Made by a program: the position numbers and the translations under genes. A stretch of 21,294 nt of DNA from an uncultured Ignavibacteriota bacterium. Its GTDB lineage: Bacteria; Bacteroidota; Ignavibacteria; UBA10030; UBA8401. The notes under the pieces are model-generated. The model saw nothing but the letters and a program-made list of their open reading frames with translations, made no database searches and was not told where the DNA came from. The stretch's first letter is position 1, and every line of letters starts with the position of its first letter. The stretch is from the NCBI GenBank assembly GCA_903907305.1, contig CAIVNT010000360.1, forward strand, positions 1 to 21,294, given 5' to 3'. This document shows, piece after piece, positions 1-7,916 of the stretch.

Positions 1-796
1 CGCGGCGGAGCAGTGAGTGCATCATTCCGTTGTCGAAATTGAAACGGCGCGCATCGGTCCACACCGTTGCTTTCGGTGATCGGACTGCTGCGATCGTTCC
101 GTGCGGGAACATTGCCATTGCCAAACGACCGTCCGAACCCCGACGCGCGGTCACATCATATCCGCCCACTCGGTATGCGATCTCTTTTTTGTATCCCACG
201 TTCGCGCCCATGGCATTCAGATACGGACGCTTGATTCCGCGGAAACGGTAGAGCACCTGCTTGATCGATTCGTAGAGAGCGAATGATGTTCTGTTCGTTG
301 ATTCTGTCGGGACGAACGAATGTTTTCCCCAGACGGCGACAACATTCTCTTTCGTCAGTTCTTCCATCATTATGTCGACCCACGCTTCGGGATACAGCGT
401 ATCGGCATCGCCGGAGAGGACGTAGATTCCTTTTGCGGCGAGGAGGCCCGTTTGACGTGCCTGTGCGATCCCCTGGCGTGTTTCCAGGATCGATGTCACT
501 CCGCATGCATCGAGGATCGTCTGAGTATTATCGGTGGAATTATTGTTGACGATGATCAGCTCAACGGAATATTTTGTTCTAATCTTCGAAAGTGAATAGA
601 GCGTGCGTGCGATGGTCTTCTCTTCGTTCCACGCTGGGATCACGATCGAGACCATGGGACGCTCAGAGCGCAAGCGCTGTAAACCCCACCGGATCTCGGC
701 ATAGAGCTGTTCCTCCGTTGCATCGCTGATCTCGTGAATGTTCCAAGACTGCTGCACCCATTTTGGGAGAAGATATTTGTCGAAGTATTTCAGCAT
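1..796 (-). CDS. Family 2 glycosyltransferase, 3' part missing at window edge
   Basis: The frame is open from an ATG at 796 to the window edge, giving 265 residues without a stop. The start is preceded by AAGGACA at good spacing. Residues 48-70 (MVSIVIPAWNEEKTI region) are the nucleotide-binding start of a GT-A fold, VNNNSTDN lies at 83-90, and the metal-binding DxD motif is G-D-A-D-T at 129-133, so this is a GT2 enzyme that transfers a sugar from a nucleotide donor at the inner face of the membrane. About 47 residues precede the GT domain. It is the only visible gene of its transcription unit and carries the same upstream promoter pattern as the other two EPS units, so it probably adds a sugar to the same polymer. 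Donor and acceptor cannot be read from the sequence. Confidence 0.9.
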   Translation of the reverse strand, partial: MLKYFDKYLLPKWVQQSWNIHEISDATEEQLYAEIRWGLQRLRSERPMVSIVIPAWNEEKTIARTLYSLSKIRTKYSVELIIVNNNSTDNTQTILDACGVTSILETRQGIAQARQTGLLAAKGIYVLSGDADTLYPEAWVDIMMEELTKENVVAVWGKHSFVPTESTNRTSFALYESIKQVLYRFRGIKRPYLNAMGANVGYKKEIAYRVGGYDVTARRGSDGRLAMAMFPHGTIAAVRSPKATVWTDARRFNFDNGMMHSLLRR

Positions 797-849
797 AAAA
801 TTGTCCTTTTTAACTGCGTATCTTTTTCAATTCGAATATCTTTTGGAAA

Positions 850-901
850 TGTCATACCGACCCTTGATATTCATCGGTGTAAACTCCGCCGAGGTATGAC
901 A
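850..901 (-). repeat. Long hairpin in the leader of the glycosyltransferase gene
   Basis: TGTCATACC at 850-858 and GGTATGACA at 893-901 form a perfect 9-bp inverted repeat around a 34-base interior. It lies between promoter site A and the glycosyltransferase start, so it would be transcribed and could fold. It may be a regulatory leader structure or a dispersed palindromic repeat that landed there; the window has no second copy to decide. Confidence 0.5.
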
Positions 902-914
902 ACTTTACGTGTCA

Positions 915-979
915 CAAAATAATAGTACGGCAGGCTATTTTTAGGAATTTTCGATGAACGGGGTGAAATCGTCGATGAA
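915..979 (-). promoter_or_regulatory. EPS promoter site A: paired TTCATCGA plus core element
   Basis: Read on the minus strand: TTCATCGA (979-972), 13 bases, TTCATCGA (958-951), 29 bases, TATTTTG (921-915). The same arrangement with identical spacings occurs upstream of the other two EPS units (8630-8694 and 14163-14228). Sites A and C also share TTTCACCCC between the repeats and TCCTAAAAA after them. Transcription would start near 908 and leave a leader of roughly 110 bases before the glycosyltransferase start at 796. That this is an activator-dependent promoter is inferred from the conserved geometry. Confidence 0.75.
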
Positions 980-1166
980 AAAGAAGAATTTATTCAATTG
1001 CTTTGAAGCATGGGATATGTGCACGAGGAATTACTATTAAATGGTTTCGTCGTATTCCGGTTCCATCGCCAATTCATTCCAAGAGAGCAATGGATCTGTA
1101 GAATAATCATCTTGATTCAAGTGAAAAAGAATGATTACATACAGATATATTTACAGGAAGGATAAC

Positions 1167-1400
1167 ATGGATACAGTCAAAATCATTAAGAACGGCGACA
1201 GCCAGGTATTCAGGCTTCCCAATATGTATCGAATGAACGGGGAGGAAGTCTATCTCAAGAAAGTCCAGGAAGGGATATTGCTGATGGAAAAAGAAAATAT
1301 CTGGACAACATTCGAACGATGCTTTGAGGATTTCCCGGCGGATTTTTTGAACAAGAAGAGAGCTGTGAAAGTCCGGAAGCGTTCACCGCATCGTCCTTAG
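1167..1400 (+). CDS. VapB-like antitoxin (AbrB/SpoVT fold), apparently without its toxin
   Basis: This 77-residue protein starts at an ATG preceded by AGGAAGGATAAC, a better start than the upstream in-frame ATG at 1131. Its N-terminus (MDTVKIIKNGDSQVFRLP, then EEVYLKKVQEGILL) matches the swapped-hairpin AbrB/SpoVT DNA-binding domain of VapB antitoxins, and IWTTFERCFEDFPADFL is the usual linker helix. In the family such proteins repress their own operon and neutralise a PIN-domain RNase, VapC, encoded just downstream. Here no PIN-like frame follows: the next 348 bases are non-coding and hold a palindromic repeat. The C-terminus (KKRAVKVRKRSPHRP) is basic and unlike the usual toxin-binding tail, so the gene may be a remnant. 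It is the only plus-strand gene within the left part of the locus. Confidence 0.75.
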   Translation: MDTVKIIKNGDSQVFRLPNMYRMNGEEVYLKKVQEGILLMEKENIWTTFERCFEDFPADFLNKKRAVKVRKRSPHRP

Positions 1401-1484
1401 GATATGTTCAGGGAATGACACCAATTTGTAATTTTTCAGAGACTGATAGTGCCACGTCCAAAAAACAATATTGTAAATAAAAAT

Positions 1485-1637
1485 GTTCATGCTGAGCAAG
1501 ATGTCGCCGTTTAAATAATCCTTCCCACAACGGGGTACTTTCGGGAGGCGCATGCGGACCTGCCTGCCGGCAGGCAGGTAAACAACATCGGCATTTGCTC
1601 AGGATGAACGGTCCGGCGACATCTCGCCGAAGCATGG
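1485..1637. repeat. Palindromic repeat element, MITE- or REP-like
   Basis: About 150 bases with nested inverted repeats. GTTCATGCTGAGCA (1485-1498) pairs with TGCTCAGGATGAAC (1596-1609) with one mismatch, and AGATGTCGCC (1499-1508) pairs exactly with GGCGACATCT (1615-1624). CATGCT near 1488-1493 also pairs with AGCATG at 1631-1636. In the middle lies a perfect 22-bp palindrome at 1558-1579 built on CCTGCC/GGCAGG. It has no open frame of its own. It resembles non-autonomous palindromic elements common in Bacteroidota-type genomes; a second copy is not visible in this window. Confidence 0.6.
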
Positions 1638-1710
1638 TAAAGAAATACAAGACTGTTTAATAGAAAGGGCACTAGTATAATGTATATTTTTCCCATTGCG
1701 CCGTAGCGTC

Positions 1711-1754
1711 CTGCCCCTTCGGGGCTTTACGATAGATTGTAATAAGCATTACAA
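1711..1754 (-). terminator. Two hairpins at the end of the polymerase gene, possible terminator
   Basis: TTGTAAT (1737-1743) and ATTACAA (1748-1754) form a perfect 7-bp stem that includes the stop codon of the polymerase gene. Twelve bases further along the transcript, GCCCC (1713-1717) and GGGGC (1721-1725) form a second stem with a 3-base loop. There is no clear U-run after either, so intrinsic termination is uncertain. The GCCCC-TTC-GGGGC hairpin also resembles a dispersed repeat seen in related genomes. With the preceding repeat element, this accounts for most of the gene-free stretch 1401-1748. Confidence 0.4.
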
Positions 1755-3221
1755 CGGAAGTTTTTTCGGATACAGATGCGCATACTTCATCGGAACGACG
1801 GACAGGAATCCGAGCGTGACATAGATGATGATCCCGGTCGGCATCTGTCCCCACACTTGGTTGCCGTAACTTGCCACCGCTATGCCGACCATTCCCGAAT
1901 AGATCGCCGCCAATTGCTGACGGAACCCTTCATCGGTCATCCGAAAGACGGTGAAGAATCCGGAGAAGATAAAATAGAGTATCATTATAAGATAGAATGC
2001 GAGTCCTACCCAACCGTAATCCGACGCGATACGCACATACCAGCTGTCCAATGCAAGTTCTGCAAGGAATGAACCCGGTTTGAAGCGGTTCCCCCAGAAT
2101 CCGCCGGCACCGACACCGCCGCCGAAAGGATGAACATTGAGATATTCTGCGAGCCTCGCCTGATTCACGAGCCGAACATGCAGGGATGCATTATTCGGAT
2201 CGAGCGATGTACGCATTCGCCGGATGTCGTAATTGTCCTGTCCGATGTATGTGTATTTCAGAAAGCCGTAGGCACCGCCAAGTAGAAGTATACCGAAAGC
2301 AAGTGTCTTCCAGTTCCTGCTGAGGATGAGATATGTCAGGAATCCTACCGCCGGGACGGCGATCGCGCCGCGTGTTCCGGAAATGATCATGCCGTACAGA
2401 CAGAGAAGTCCGGCGAACGTGTATAACAATTTTTTTCTTCTGCTTACAGGACCAAGCGCCGCAACAAGCGCCGCAACACCCGCGTGTCCCTGCGCGGCAC
2501 CGAACTGACCCGCATCAGTGTAGAAGGAAAAGATTCGCAATTGTCCGAAGAGAAGATGCGTCTTTAAATTTGCCGGCTTCATCAGCCATTCGCGTTCTGC
2601 TCCGTCCAATCCGATGAACTTTTGTTTCAAACCCCAGATGGTTCCGATCACGGATAAAATGAGCCACACATCAAGGAATGATTCGAGATGCTTCTGCTTA
2701 TTGAACATTACTATCGCCAGAGGTACACCGAAGAGCATATAGAACGCAACACCGCGTCCTGCATAGAACCACGCTTCGAATCCGGGAGCGAGAGGATTGA
2801 ACATCTGCATCAGGTTCACAATGAACCAGGCAGCGGTGAACATCATGATGGGGGATTTCAGATACCGAAGATCCTCTTTCTTTGTCATTCCGGAAAACAA
2901 TGCAACGAGCAAAATGAATAAGAGAAGGAAATCAATTCCAAGTCCGACGGCAGCACCGCCGGCGGAGGAGGCGTATTTTCCCGAACCGATCCCGAGGAAT
3001 GCATAGACGAGCAGCGAAAGGAATCCGACCTGCTGCGAAGTGAAGAGCTTTATTAAATAATAGATGATGAACGGCAGCACCGCCATCAATCCGATGCCGA
3101 TCAGTTGTAGCTTCGCAACAAGCAGTCCCACCACAAGGAAGAATCCGACGATGGCGGCACGCATCTCGCGATTCGAGATCCTATCTGCTCCGACGGCGGA
3201 TATTGCGGAAGCGTTGAGCAT
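1749..3221 (-). CDS. Wzy-type polymerase / O-antigen ligase family membrane protein
   Basis: A 490-residue protein with about a dozen hydrophobic segments and one long periplasmic loop (roughly residues 320-400). It carries the O-antigen ligase/polymerase (Wzy_C) hallmarks: S-G-T-R-G-A around R284 in a membrane segment, and LNVHPFGGGVGAGGFWGN in the large loop. Family members join lipid-linked repeat units into a chain, or a chain to its acceptor, on the periplasmic side. It is the last gene of unit B. Its ATG shares one base with the flippase stop (TGATG), so translation is probably coupled. Gene order (Wzz, GT, Wzx, this) favours polymerase over ligase, but the sequence alone does not separate them. 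Confidence 0.82.
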   Translation of the reverse strand: MLNASAISAVGADRISNREMRAAIVGFFLVVGLLVAKLQLIGIGLMAVLPFIIYYLIKLFTSQQVGFLSLLVYAFLGIGSGKYASSAGGAAVGLGIDFLLLFILLVALFSGMTKKEDLRYLKSPIMMFTAAWFIVNLMQMFNPLAPGFEAWFYAGRGVAFYMLFGVPLAIVMFNKQKHLESFLDVWLILSVIGTIWGLKQKFIGLDGAEREWLMKPANLKTHLLFGQLRIFSFYTDAGQFGAAQGHAGVAALVAALGPVSRRKKLLYTFAGLLCLYGMIISGTRGAIAVPAVGFLTYLILSRNWKTLAFGILLLGGAYGFLKYTYIGQDNYDIRRMRTSLDPNNASLHVRLVNQARLAEYLNVHPFGGGVGAGGFWGNRFKPGSFLAELALDSWYVRIASDYGWVGLAFYLIMILYFIFSGFFTVFRMTDEGFRQQLAAIYSGMVGIAVASYGNQVWGQMPTGIIIYVTLGFLSVVPMKYAHLYPKKLPL

Positions 3222-4549
3222 CAGCGATTCCCCTTGATGGAAAGCGCAAGCAGACGGAATGAATCAACGAGCGATGTTCTGTTCACGGGATTCCATCCTG
3301 TAAGAGAACGGATCATGGCAATGTTGACGATCGTCCCGACACCGAAGGTGATGAGCGATGCTGCGGCGACGCTTTCAACAGTGCCGAAGAAGTAGAGTGC
3401 AGCCGCATCCGAAAGACAGTTCACGCCGAGCATGATCCACACTTTCACCGTATTGAATTGCGGTTTGTTCATACTGTCGATGAAGATGCCGCTGAAACGG
3501 TCAAACGGGATGAGCAGACAGTATGCAAGGAAAAAGTAGAGAACGGTTGTTGCGTGCCGGTATTGCTCGCCACCGAAGAAAACGGTCACCCGTTCCGCAA
3601 AAATTCCGCAGAGGATAAGGAACGGAAGCACGAACAACGAAAGCCGGAAGGTATTCTTCACGAAAGAACGTTTCATTCCTTCGATATCGCCCTTGTGATG
3701 CAGTTTCGAGAATTCCGGATATGCGGCTGCACCAAAACTTCTTAACGGGAGTTCGACCACTTCCAGCAGTTTTGCCGGCACACCGTACAATGCCACGGCG
3801 GCTGGACCAAGAACGCTTGCCAAAAAAAATGAATCGGAACTCCGAAGAAGATTTGCCCCGACCTGTGTGAGCGAATTGAATTTGCCGAAATGAAACAACT
3901 CCTGCACCATTTCTTTGGTGATGTGTTTCAATGACGAAAGCGGTGTCCACGAAGCGATCAATGTCCACAGTGATGCAGCTGCATTGAGAAGAACAAAGAT
4001 CAATACCAACTCATCGATGGAAAATGTATGATAAAGGAAATTGAATCCTGTTACGCACAGGAATCCTCCGCGGACGATCACTCGCGTGACCAGCGACCGT
4101 TTGAACTTCAGTTCCGCCTGAGCGATCCATTCGGAAACGTTGTGCGGAACAGAAGCGAGTGCAAACCACGGATACCAGAGGAAGAAGATCCTCCAGGAAG
4201 AATCATTCGCGGTCAAGACCGGTGAAACGATAGATGCGGTGAAGAGAAGAAGTGCGATCATTGCGCTAAATAGAGTAAAGAGCGCCAATCCGCTCCCGGT
4301 GATGATACGCTGTATTTTGTTCGCTTTTCCCGCATACAGATAGACGAATCCCTTGTTCACCAGACCGATGCGGAGCATGTCCGCCAGTGTTGCACCGGAC
4401 AAAAAGATGAACCATTGTCCCAGTTCGTTCGGTGAGAATGAACGCGTAAGGAAGAAAAAGCTCATCAGTCCGAACGCAGAACTGAGCAGATTAGAAAAGG
4501 TTGAAACTCCTTCCGGAGTGCGGATGAGAGAATAGATGCGGCGGATCAT
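3221..4549 (-). CDS. Wzx-type polysaccharide flippase (MOP superfamily)
   Basis: A 442-residue polytopic protein with about 12 predicted transmembrane helices. It opens with FSNLLSSAFGLMSFFFLTRSF and continues with FGKFNSLTQVGANLLRSSDS and VPAKLLEVVELPLRSFGAAA, the pattern of the polysaccharide biosynthesis/oligosaccharide flippase family. Such proteins move undecaprenyl-diphosphate-linked repeat units across the inner membrane. The start ATG overlaps the upstream glycosyltransferase stop by four bases (ATGA), and its own stop overlaps the polymerase start by one. A flippase directly next to a polymerase and a Wzz-like protein is the expected Wzx/Wzy layout. Confidence 0.87.
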   Translation of the reverse strand: MIRRIYSLIRTPEGVSTFSNLLSSAFGLMSFFFLTRSFSPNELGQWFIFLSGATLADMLRIGLVNKGFVYLYAGKANKIQRIITGSGLALFTLFSAMIALLLFTASIVSPVLTANDSSWRIFFLWYPWFALASVPHNVSEWIAQAELKFKRSLVTRVIVRGGFLCVTGFNFLYHTFSIDELVLIFVLLNAAASLWTLIASWTPLSSLKHITKEMVQELFHFGKFNSLTQVGANLLRSSDSFFLASVLGPAAVALYGVPAKLLEVVELPLRSFGAAAYPEFSKLHHKGDIEGMKRSFVKNTFRLSLFVLPFLILCGIFAERVTVFFGGEQYRHATTVLYFFLAYCLLIPFDRFSGIFIDSMNKPQFNTVKVWIMLGVNCLSDAAALYFFGTVESVAAASLITFGVGTIVNIAMIRSLTGWNPVNRTSLVDSFRLLALSIKGNR

Positions 4550-5745
4550 TCGTCACCAATCCGTTGTTTTCGCGGAACAGATCCGATGACGGCAGCAAAC
4601 TCCTTCGCGCGGTATGTCCACGAATGATATTGGGCAAAATCCCTTCGGAGCATCCTGTGCTCGTCGCTGTCTGATGCAACAGCCAGAGCGATCAGTTCGG
4701 CGAATTCTTCTTGTGTCGTTGCGGTATGGACCACTCCGCAGAATTCAGGCAGCTCGGCAAAATCTGTCATCACCACCGGTTTTCCCGCAGCGAGATATTC
4801 ATTCACTTTCAACGGGTAGATCGAACGGTTGAACTCGTTCTTTGCGAACGGAATGATGCAGACATCCATTTCCTTGAGGAATGCTGGCAGCGACGTGACG
4901 GGATGTGCACCGAGCAGTTCAACATTATCGTGTTTCTTCAAGCGGTCTACGAATTTCTCCTTCGTGGAACGTCCGATGAACCGGAACCGGTATTCTTTCA
5001 TCGAGCCGATCACATGGTCCAGCAGGTCGTAGTCCAGGCGTTCATCGATGCTGCCCACATATCCGATGATTTGTTGTTCCTTCTTCTGCACGGGTGAAAA
5101 TCCTTTTTCCATCAGAGAAAAATCAACACCGTTCTTTACAACGAATGTTTTGGAGTGATGTTCCTTAAAACGGTTCTTCAATTCATTTGACGACGTGATG
5201 ATACAGTCCGCCTTCTGCACAAAATTCTTTTCGGAATCCGCACCGTGACGTCCGAGCCATCCTGCGGCGGAGATATTATCATAACAATAATAGACCAGAA
5301 GCGATTCATCCAATTTCCCGGCAAGATGCACGCCGAGCGACGGATTGAATGCATTGATAACGATAGGATCTTTGATCTCCATTTTTTTCATAGCCGAGCG
5401 GATGGAGGAGAGAATGATCTTCGCATTCATTGATTGTGCTTTATGGTATGTTTCATCATTCCTGATCCAATTCACAGGAATGATCGGAGGAGGAGTGAGC
5501 ACATAGACCATAGAGCAGTTTTTCAGCGGCAGAGCGCGGAGTCTCCGCGAGAGTCCGAGCATACGGGAGACAGGCACAGACTGTTTTCCGAGGAGTGTCG
5601 TGCCGATATCCTTCAGCGTGAATTGATAATCCACATAGAGTATACGATAGTCACGCGCGAGTTCACTCAGTAATTGAACGGTCGATTTTGCGTAATCCCC
5701 TTCCCATGTGGGATTCCCGATACAGATGATATCTCCATGGCTCAT
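4546..5745 (-). CDS. GT-B glycosyltransferase (GT4/GT1 type)
   Basis: A 399-residue soluble-looking protein. The N-terminal half begins with IICIGNPTWEGDYAKST, an acceptor-side Rossmann start. The C-terminal half has the donor-binding signature: QQIIGYVGSIDERLDYDLL, a conserved VELLGAHPVTSLPAFLKEMDVCIIPF stretch, and NEYLAAGKPVV with the phosphate-contacting glutamate at E316. This fits retaining GT-B enzymes that assemble polysaccharide repeats on a lipid carrier in the cytoplasm. Its ATG overlaps the Wzz stop (TAATG) and follows GAGGGA. Sugar specificity is not readable. Confidence 0.85.
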   Translation of the reverse strand: MSHGDIICIGNPTWEGDYAKSTVQLLSELARDYRILYVDYQFTLKDIGTTLLGKQSVPVSRMLGLSRRLRALPLKNCSMVYVLTPPPIIPVNWIRNDETYHKAQSMNAKIILSSIRSAMKKMEIKDPIVINAFNPSLGVHLAGKLDESLLVYYCYDNISAAGWLGRHGADSEKNFVQKADCIITSSNELKNRFKEHHSKTFVVKNGVDFSLMEKGFSPVQKKEQQIIGYVGSIDERLDYDLLDHVIGSMKEYRFRFIGRSTKEKFVDRLKKHDNVELLGAHPVTSLPAFLKEMDVCIIPFAKNEFNRSIYPLKVNEYLAAGKPVVMTDFAELPEFCGVVHTATTQEEFAELIALAVASDSDEHRMLRRDFAQYHSWTYRAKEFAAVIGSVPRKQRIGDE

Positions 5746-7916
5746 TATTTCCCTCGCGATGTTTGGAAGCGGAATTCCGCCATCCGTTTGATGAAGATCC
5801 GGAACGAGCTTCTGGCCGTCGGCAGTTCGCCGACGAACTCTTCGATCCGTTCGAGATGGACGCCGTTCACGATACTGTGGATCTTCGGTCCTTCAGGAAA
5901 AGTGAAATACTTAAGGACCGCCGAATCGGACCGCCGCCAGATCCTGTCTGCACGCATTACGAATAGGATCAAAGCAGATTGCCGGAGCAGATGGACGGGG
6001 ATCTCGTTTCCCTGAAAGGATGGTAATTCTACAATGATAAAATCTTTTCCTGCTGCATCATCAGTCTTCATCAACTCATGGCAGCCGGAGATCTCGGAAA
6101 AATTATTCGGAATGTCGTAGTGAAGCACATTCTCGTTTTCGGAGCCAATTTCATCGGGTGTCAGGGTCACAACGTTGTTTCCCTGTGCGGTGAGCAAGCC
6201 GGAGAGCTCTGCGGCAATGGTCGATTTCCCTTCATCATTCAGAATGCTTGCAACAGCGATCACTTTTGGCGCAGCCGTGTTCGGTGTGTTGAGCAGTTCC
6301 AATTTGAAATTGCGAAGAATCTGATGTTTAATGAGTGAGAACGCGTTTTGCCCGGCTTGGTCTGTCCCGACCGATGACAGATCCGGATATGCCGCCACTA
6401 CCGGAAGCTCGGAGAACATCACTGCACGCTCGGGAGTGCGGATGTTTCTGTCGAGCAATTCCAGCGCAGTGATAATGACTATGCTCAGGAATGCACTGAT
6501 AAGCCATGCGCCGATCAACAACAGCGAGCGTTTTGCCGGTTCTGCTTTCAGCGGCAGGATCGGTTCATCCAGCACTTTGATGGTAGTGGATGCTTCAAGA
6601 TTCTGCTGGCGGAGGCGCGCCATGTTCAGACTGTGGAGCAATTCCAGATATTCCTTCTCCGCGACATCAATATCCCGTTCATATTTGTGGAGCGACGATC
6701 CGAGCGGGGCGAACTTATTGAAGCGCCCGCGAAACTCAGTTCGCCGTTCCTTAAAAACATCGATGCGGACCTTGCCTTCGATCGTAGCAATATATTGTGA
6801 GATCCATTGCTGCTCCAGCAATGCTATGTTTGTTCCTTCTTCAGTATGTTCCATTGCGGAATATTGTGAGAGGGAATTCTTCATCTGCAGTTTCAGGTCA
6901 GTCACATTTTTTTGCAGTGATTCGATGCGGGGTGAATGTTCATCTACGGATTGAAGCGTGAGCAGTTCAGAGGATGCTTTTGCAAGCTGTTCACGTAGGT
7001 CCACAATGGTCTGATTGTTCGCGATCCGTTCCGAACGGTTGCCGAGTTTCAGGTTTAGATCTGTCAGCGAAGCTTCGGATGCTGCGTATTTGCGAAGCTC
7101 TTCGCGAAGTTCGCCGTTCATATACATCTCTTCAACCGTGAGTTGCTTCGTCTGTTCATCGTAGTTGATGATGCCGTTCGAGATGCGGTATTCCTTCAAC
7201 TCCGCTGCGATGGCATTTAGTCTCGTTTCGGCCGTCTCGGTCTCCTGCGAGAAGAACGTTACGAGATTCTGCGCATCCTGGCTTTTCAATGATTTGTATT
7301 CCGACATGAAGATACCGGTGAGGATCTTCAGTGTCTGCTGGGTCGATGCAGCGTCGTACGATGCATAGGACATCTCAAGCATATCGCTGATGCCGGCCCG
7401 TTTCATTTTCAAATTTGCTTCGATGTATTCAGGAGAATAGGGAAGTTTGTCATTGTCCGTGAACGAGCGGATGGAGGGGGTCGAGCGTTCATGCCAAAGA
7501 TGCGCAAAGGTAGAATCCGGATCGTTGTTTACGATTATTCCTTTTCTAAAATTTGCATCAGCTAACTTCTGCAGCTGCTTGAACAGATCCTCGCCGATCA
7601 CTCCCTGCTTCGGTTCCGTTTGCTGGAGTTGGAGCGCAAGCAGTTTCAATCCGGTCCTTTCGAGGATCTCACGGGAAGAGATAAGGTTCAAGAGATTGTC
7701 AAAGGAATTGTTGACGGCATAATTGTCGATCCGTGTATTGCTGTTCTCCAGTGCATCCGGAGTACTGGCAAGGCCGGTGAAGATGAGCGTACCGCTCTTG
7801 TATTCCTTGACATCATTCATTGTCAGCAGAAAAACGAGGATGGCGGGAAACAGAGGAACGATGATGATAAACCGAATTTTACCGGCAATGATACGGAGAA
7901 ACTGCACGAGTGTCAT
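5745..7916 (-). CDS. Wzz chain-length protein fused to a degenerate BY-kinase-like domain
   Basis: A 723-residue protein. The start is the ATG at 7916, which has AAGGAG upstream and overlaps the previous stop as ATGA; an earlier in-frame start at 7973 lies inside the upstream gene and is not favoured. Order: cytoplasmic N-terminus, TM1 about 13-33, a large periplasmic Wzz domain with coiled coil (about 230-450), TM2 about 465-487, then a cytoplasmic P-loop domain. The P-loop (ILNDEGKST, K564) is kept. The Walker A' position reads T-L-T-P-D (584-588), so the first Asp of the usual DxD is Thr, and Walker B reads I-V-E-L-P with Glu630 for Asp. The C-terminal tail has no tyrosine cluster. Wzz/BY-kinase proteins control polymer length and export; this one probably keeps the scaffold role but may lack autokinase activity. 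Confidence 0.88.
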   Translation of the reverse strand: MTLVQFLRIIAGKIRFIIIVPLFPAILVFLLTMNDVKEYKSGTLIFTGLASTPDALENSNTRIDNYAVNNSFDNLLNLISSREILERTGLKLLALQLQQTEPKQGVIGEDLFKQLQKLADANFRKGIIVNNDPDSTFAHLWHERSTPSIRSFTDNDKLPYSPEYIEANLKMKRAGISDMLEMSYASYDAASTQQTLKILTGIFMSEYKSLKSQDAQNLVTFFSQETETAETRLNAIAAELKEYRISNGIINYDEQTKQLTVEEMYMNGELREELRKYAASEASLTDLNLKLGNRSERIANNQTIVDLREQLAKASSELLTLQSVDEHSPRIESLQKNVTDLKLQMKNSLSQYSAMEHTEEGTNIALLEQQWISQYIATIEGKVRIDVFKERRTEFRGRFNKFAPLGSSLHKYERDIDVAEKEYLELLHSLNMARLRQQNLEASTTIKVLDEPILPLKAEPAKRSLLLIGAWLISAFLSIVIITALELLDRNIRTPERAVMFSELPVVAAYPDLSSVGTDQAGQNAFSLIKHQILRNFKLELLNTPNTAAPKVIAVASILNDEGKSTIAAELSGLLTAQGNNVVTLTPDEIGSENENVLHYDIPNNFSEISGCHELMKTDDAAGKDFIIVELPSFQGNEIPVHLLRQSALILFVMRADRIWRRSDSAVLKYFTFPEGPKIHSIVNGVHLERIEEFVGELPTARSSFRIFIKRMAEFRFQTSRGK

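Noticed and set aside
990..1100. A short helix-turn-helix-like peptide upstream of the antitoxin gene (reading ARGITIKWFRRIPVP)
   Set aside because: The frame is very short, has no start codon or ribosome site, and the likeness to a DNA-binding helix is too weak to support even a pseudogene.
1558..1579. CRISPR repeat or attachment site at the perfect 22-bp palindrome
   Set aside because: There is only one copy and there are no spacers, integrase or tRNA nearby.
1408..1650. Minus-strand frame of 80 residues through the palindromic element
   Set aside because: Its translation simply reflects the repeat (a CLPACRQAG-type segment from the palindrome), a known kind of false gene.
3478..3485. TCGATGAA inside the flippase gene
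   Set aside because: It is a single copy within coding sequence, with no second repeat or core element.
5763..5966. Plus-strand open frames across the EPS genes, for example at 5763-5966 and 9207-10061
   Set aside because: They lie antisense to genes with clear family motifs, have no ribosome sites and give no recognisable domain; they follow from the codon bias of the true genes.
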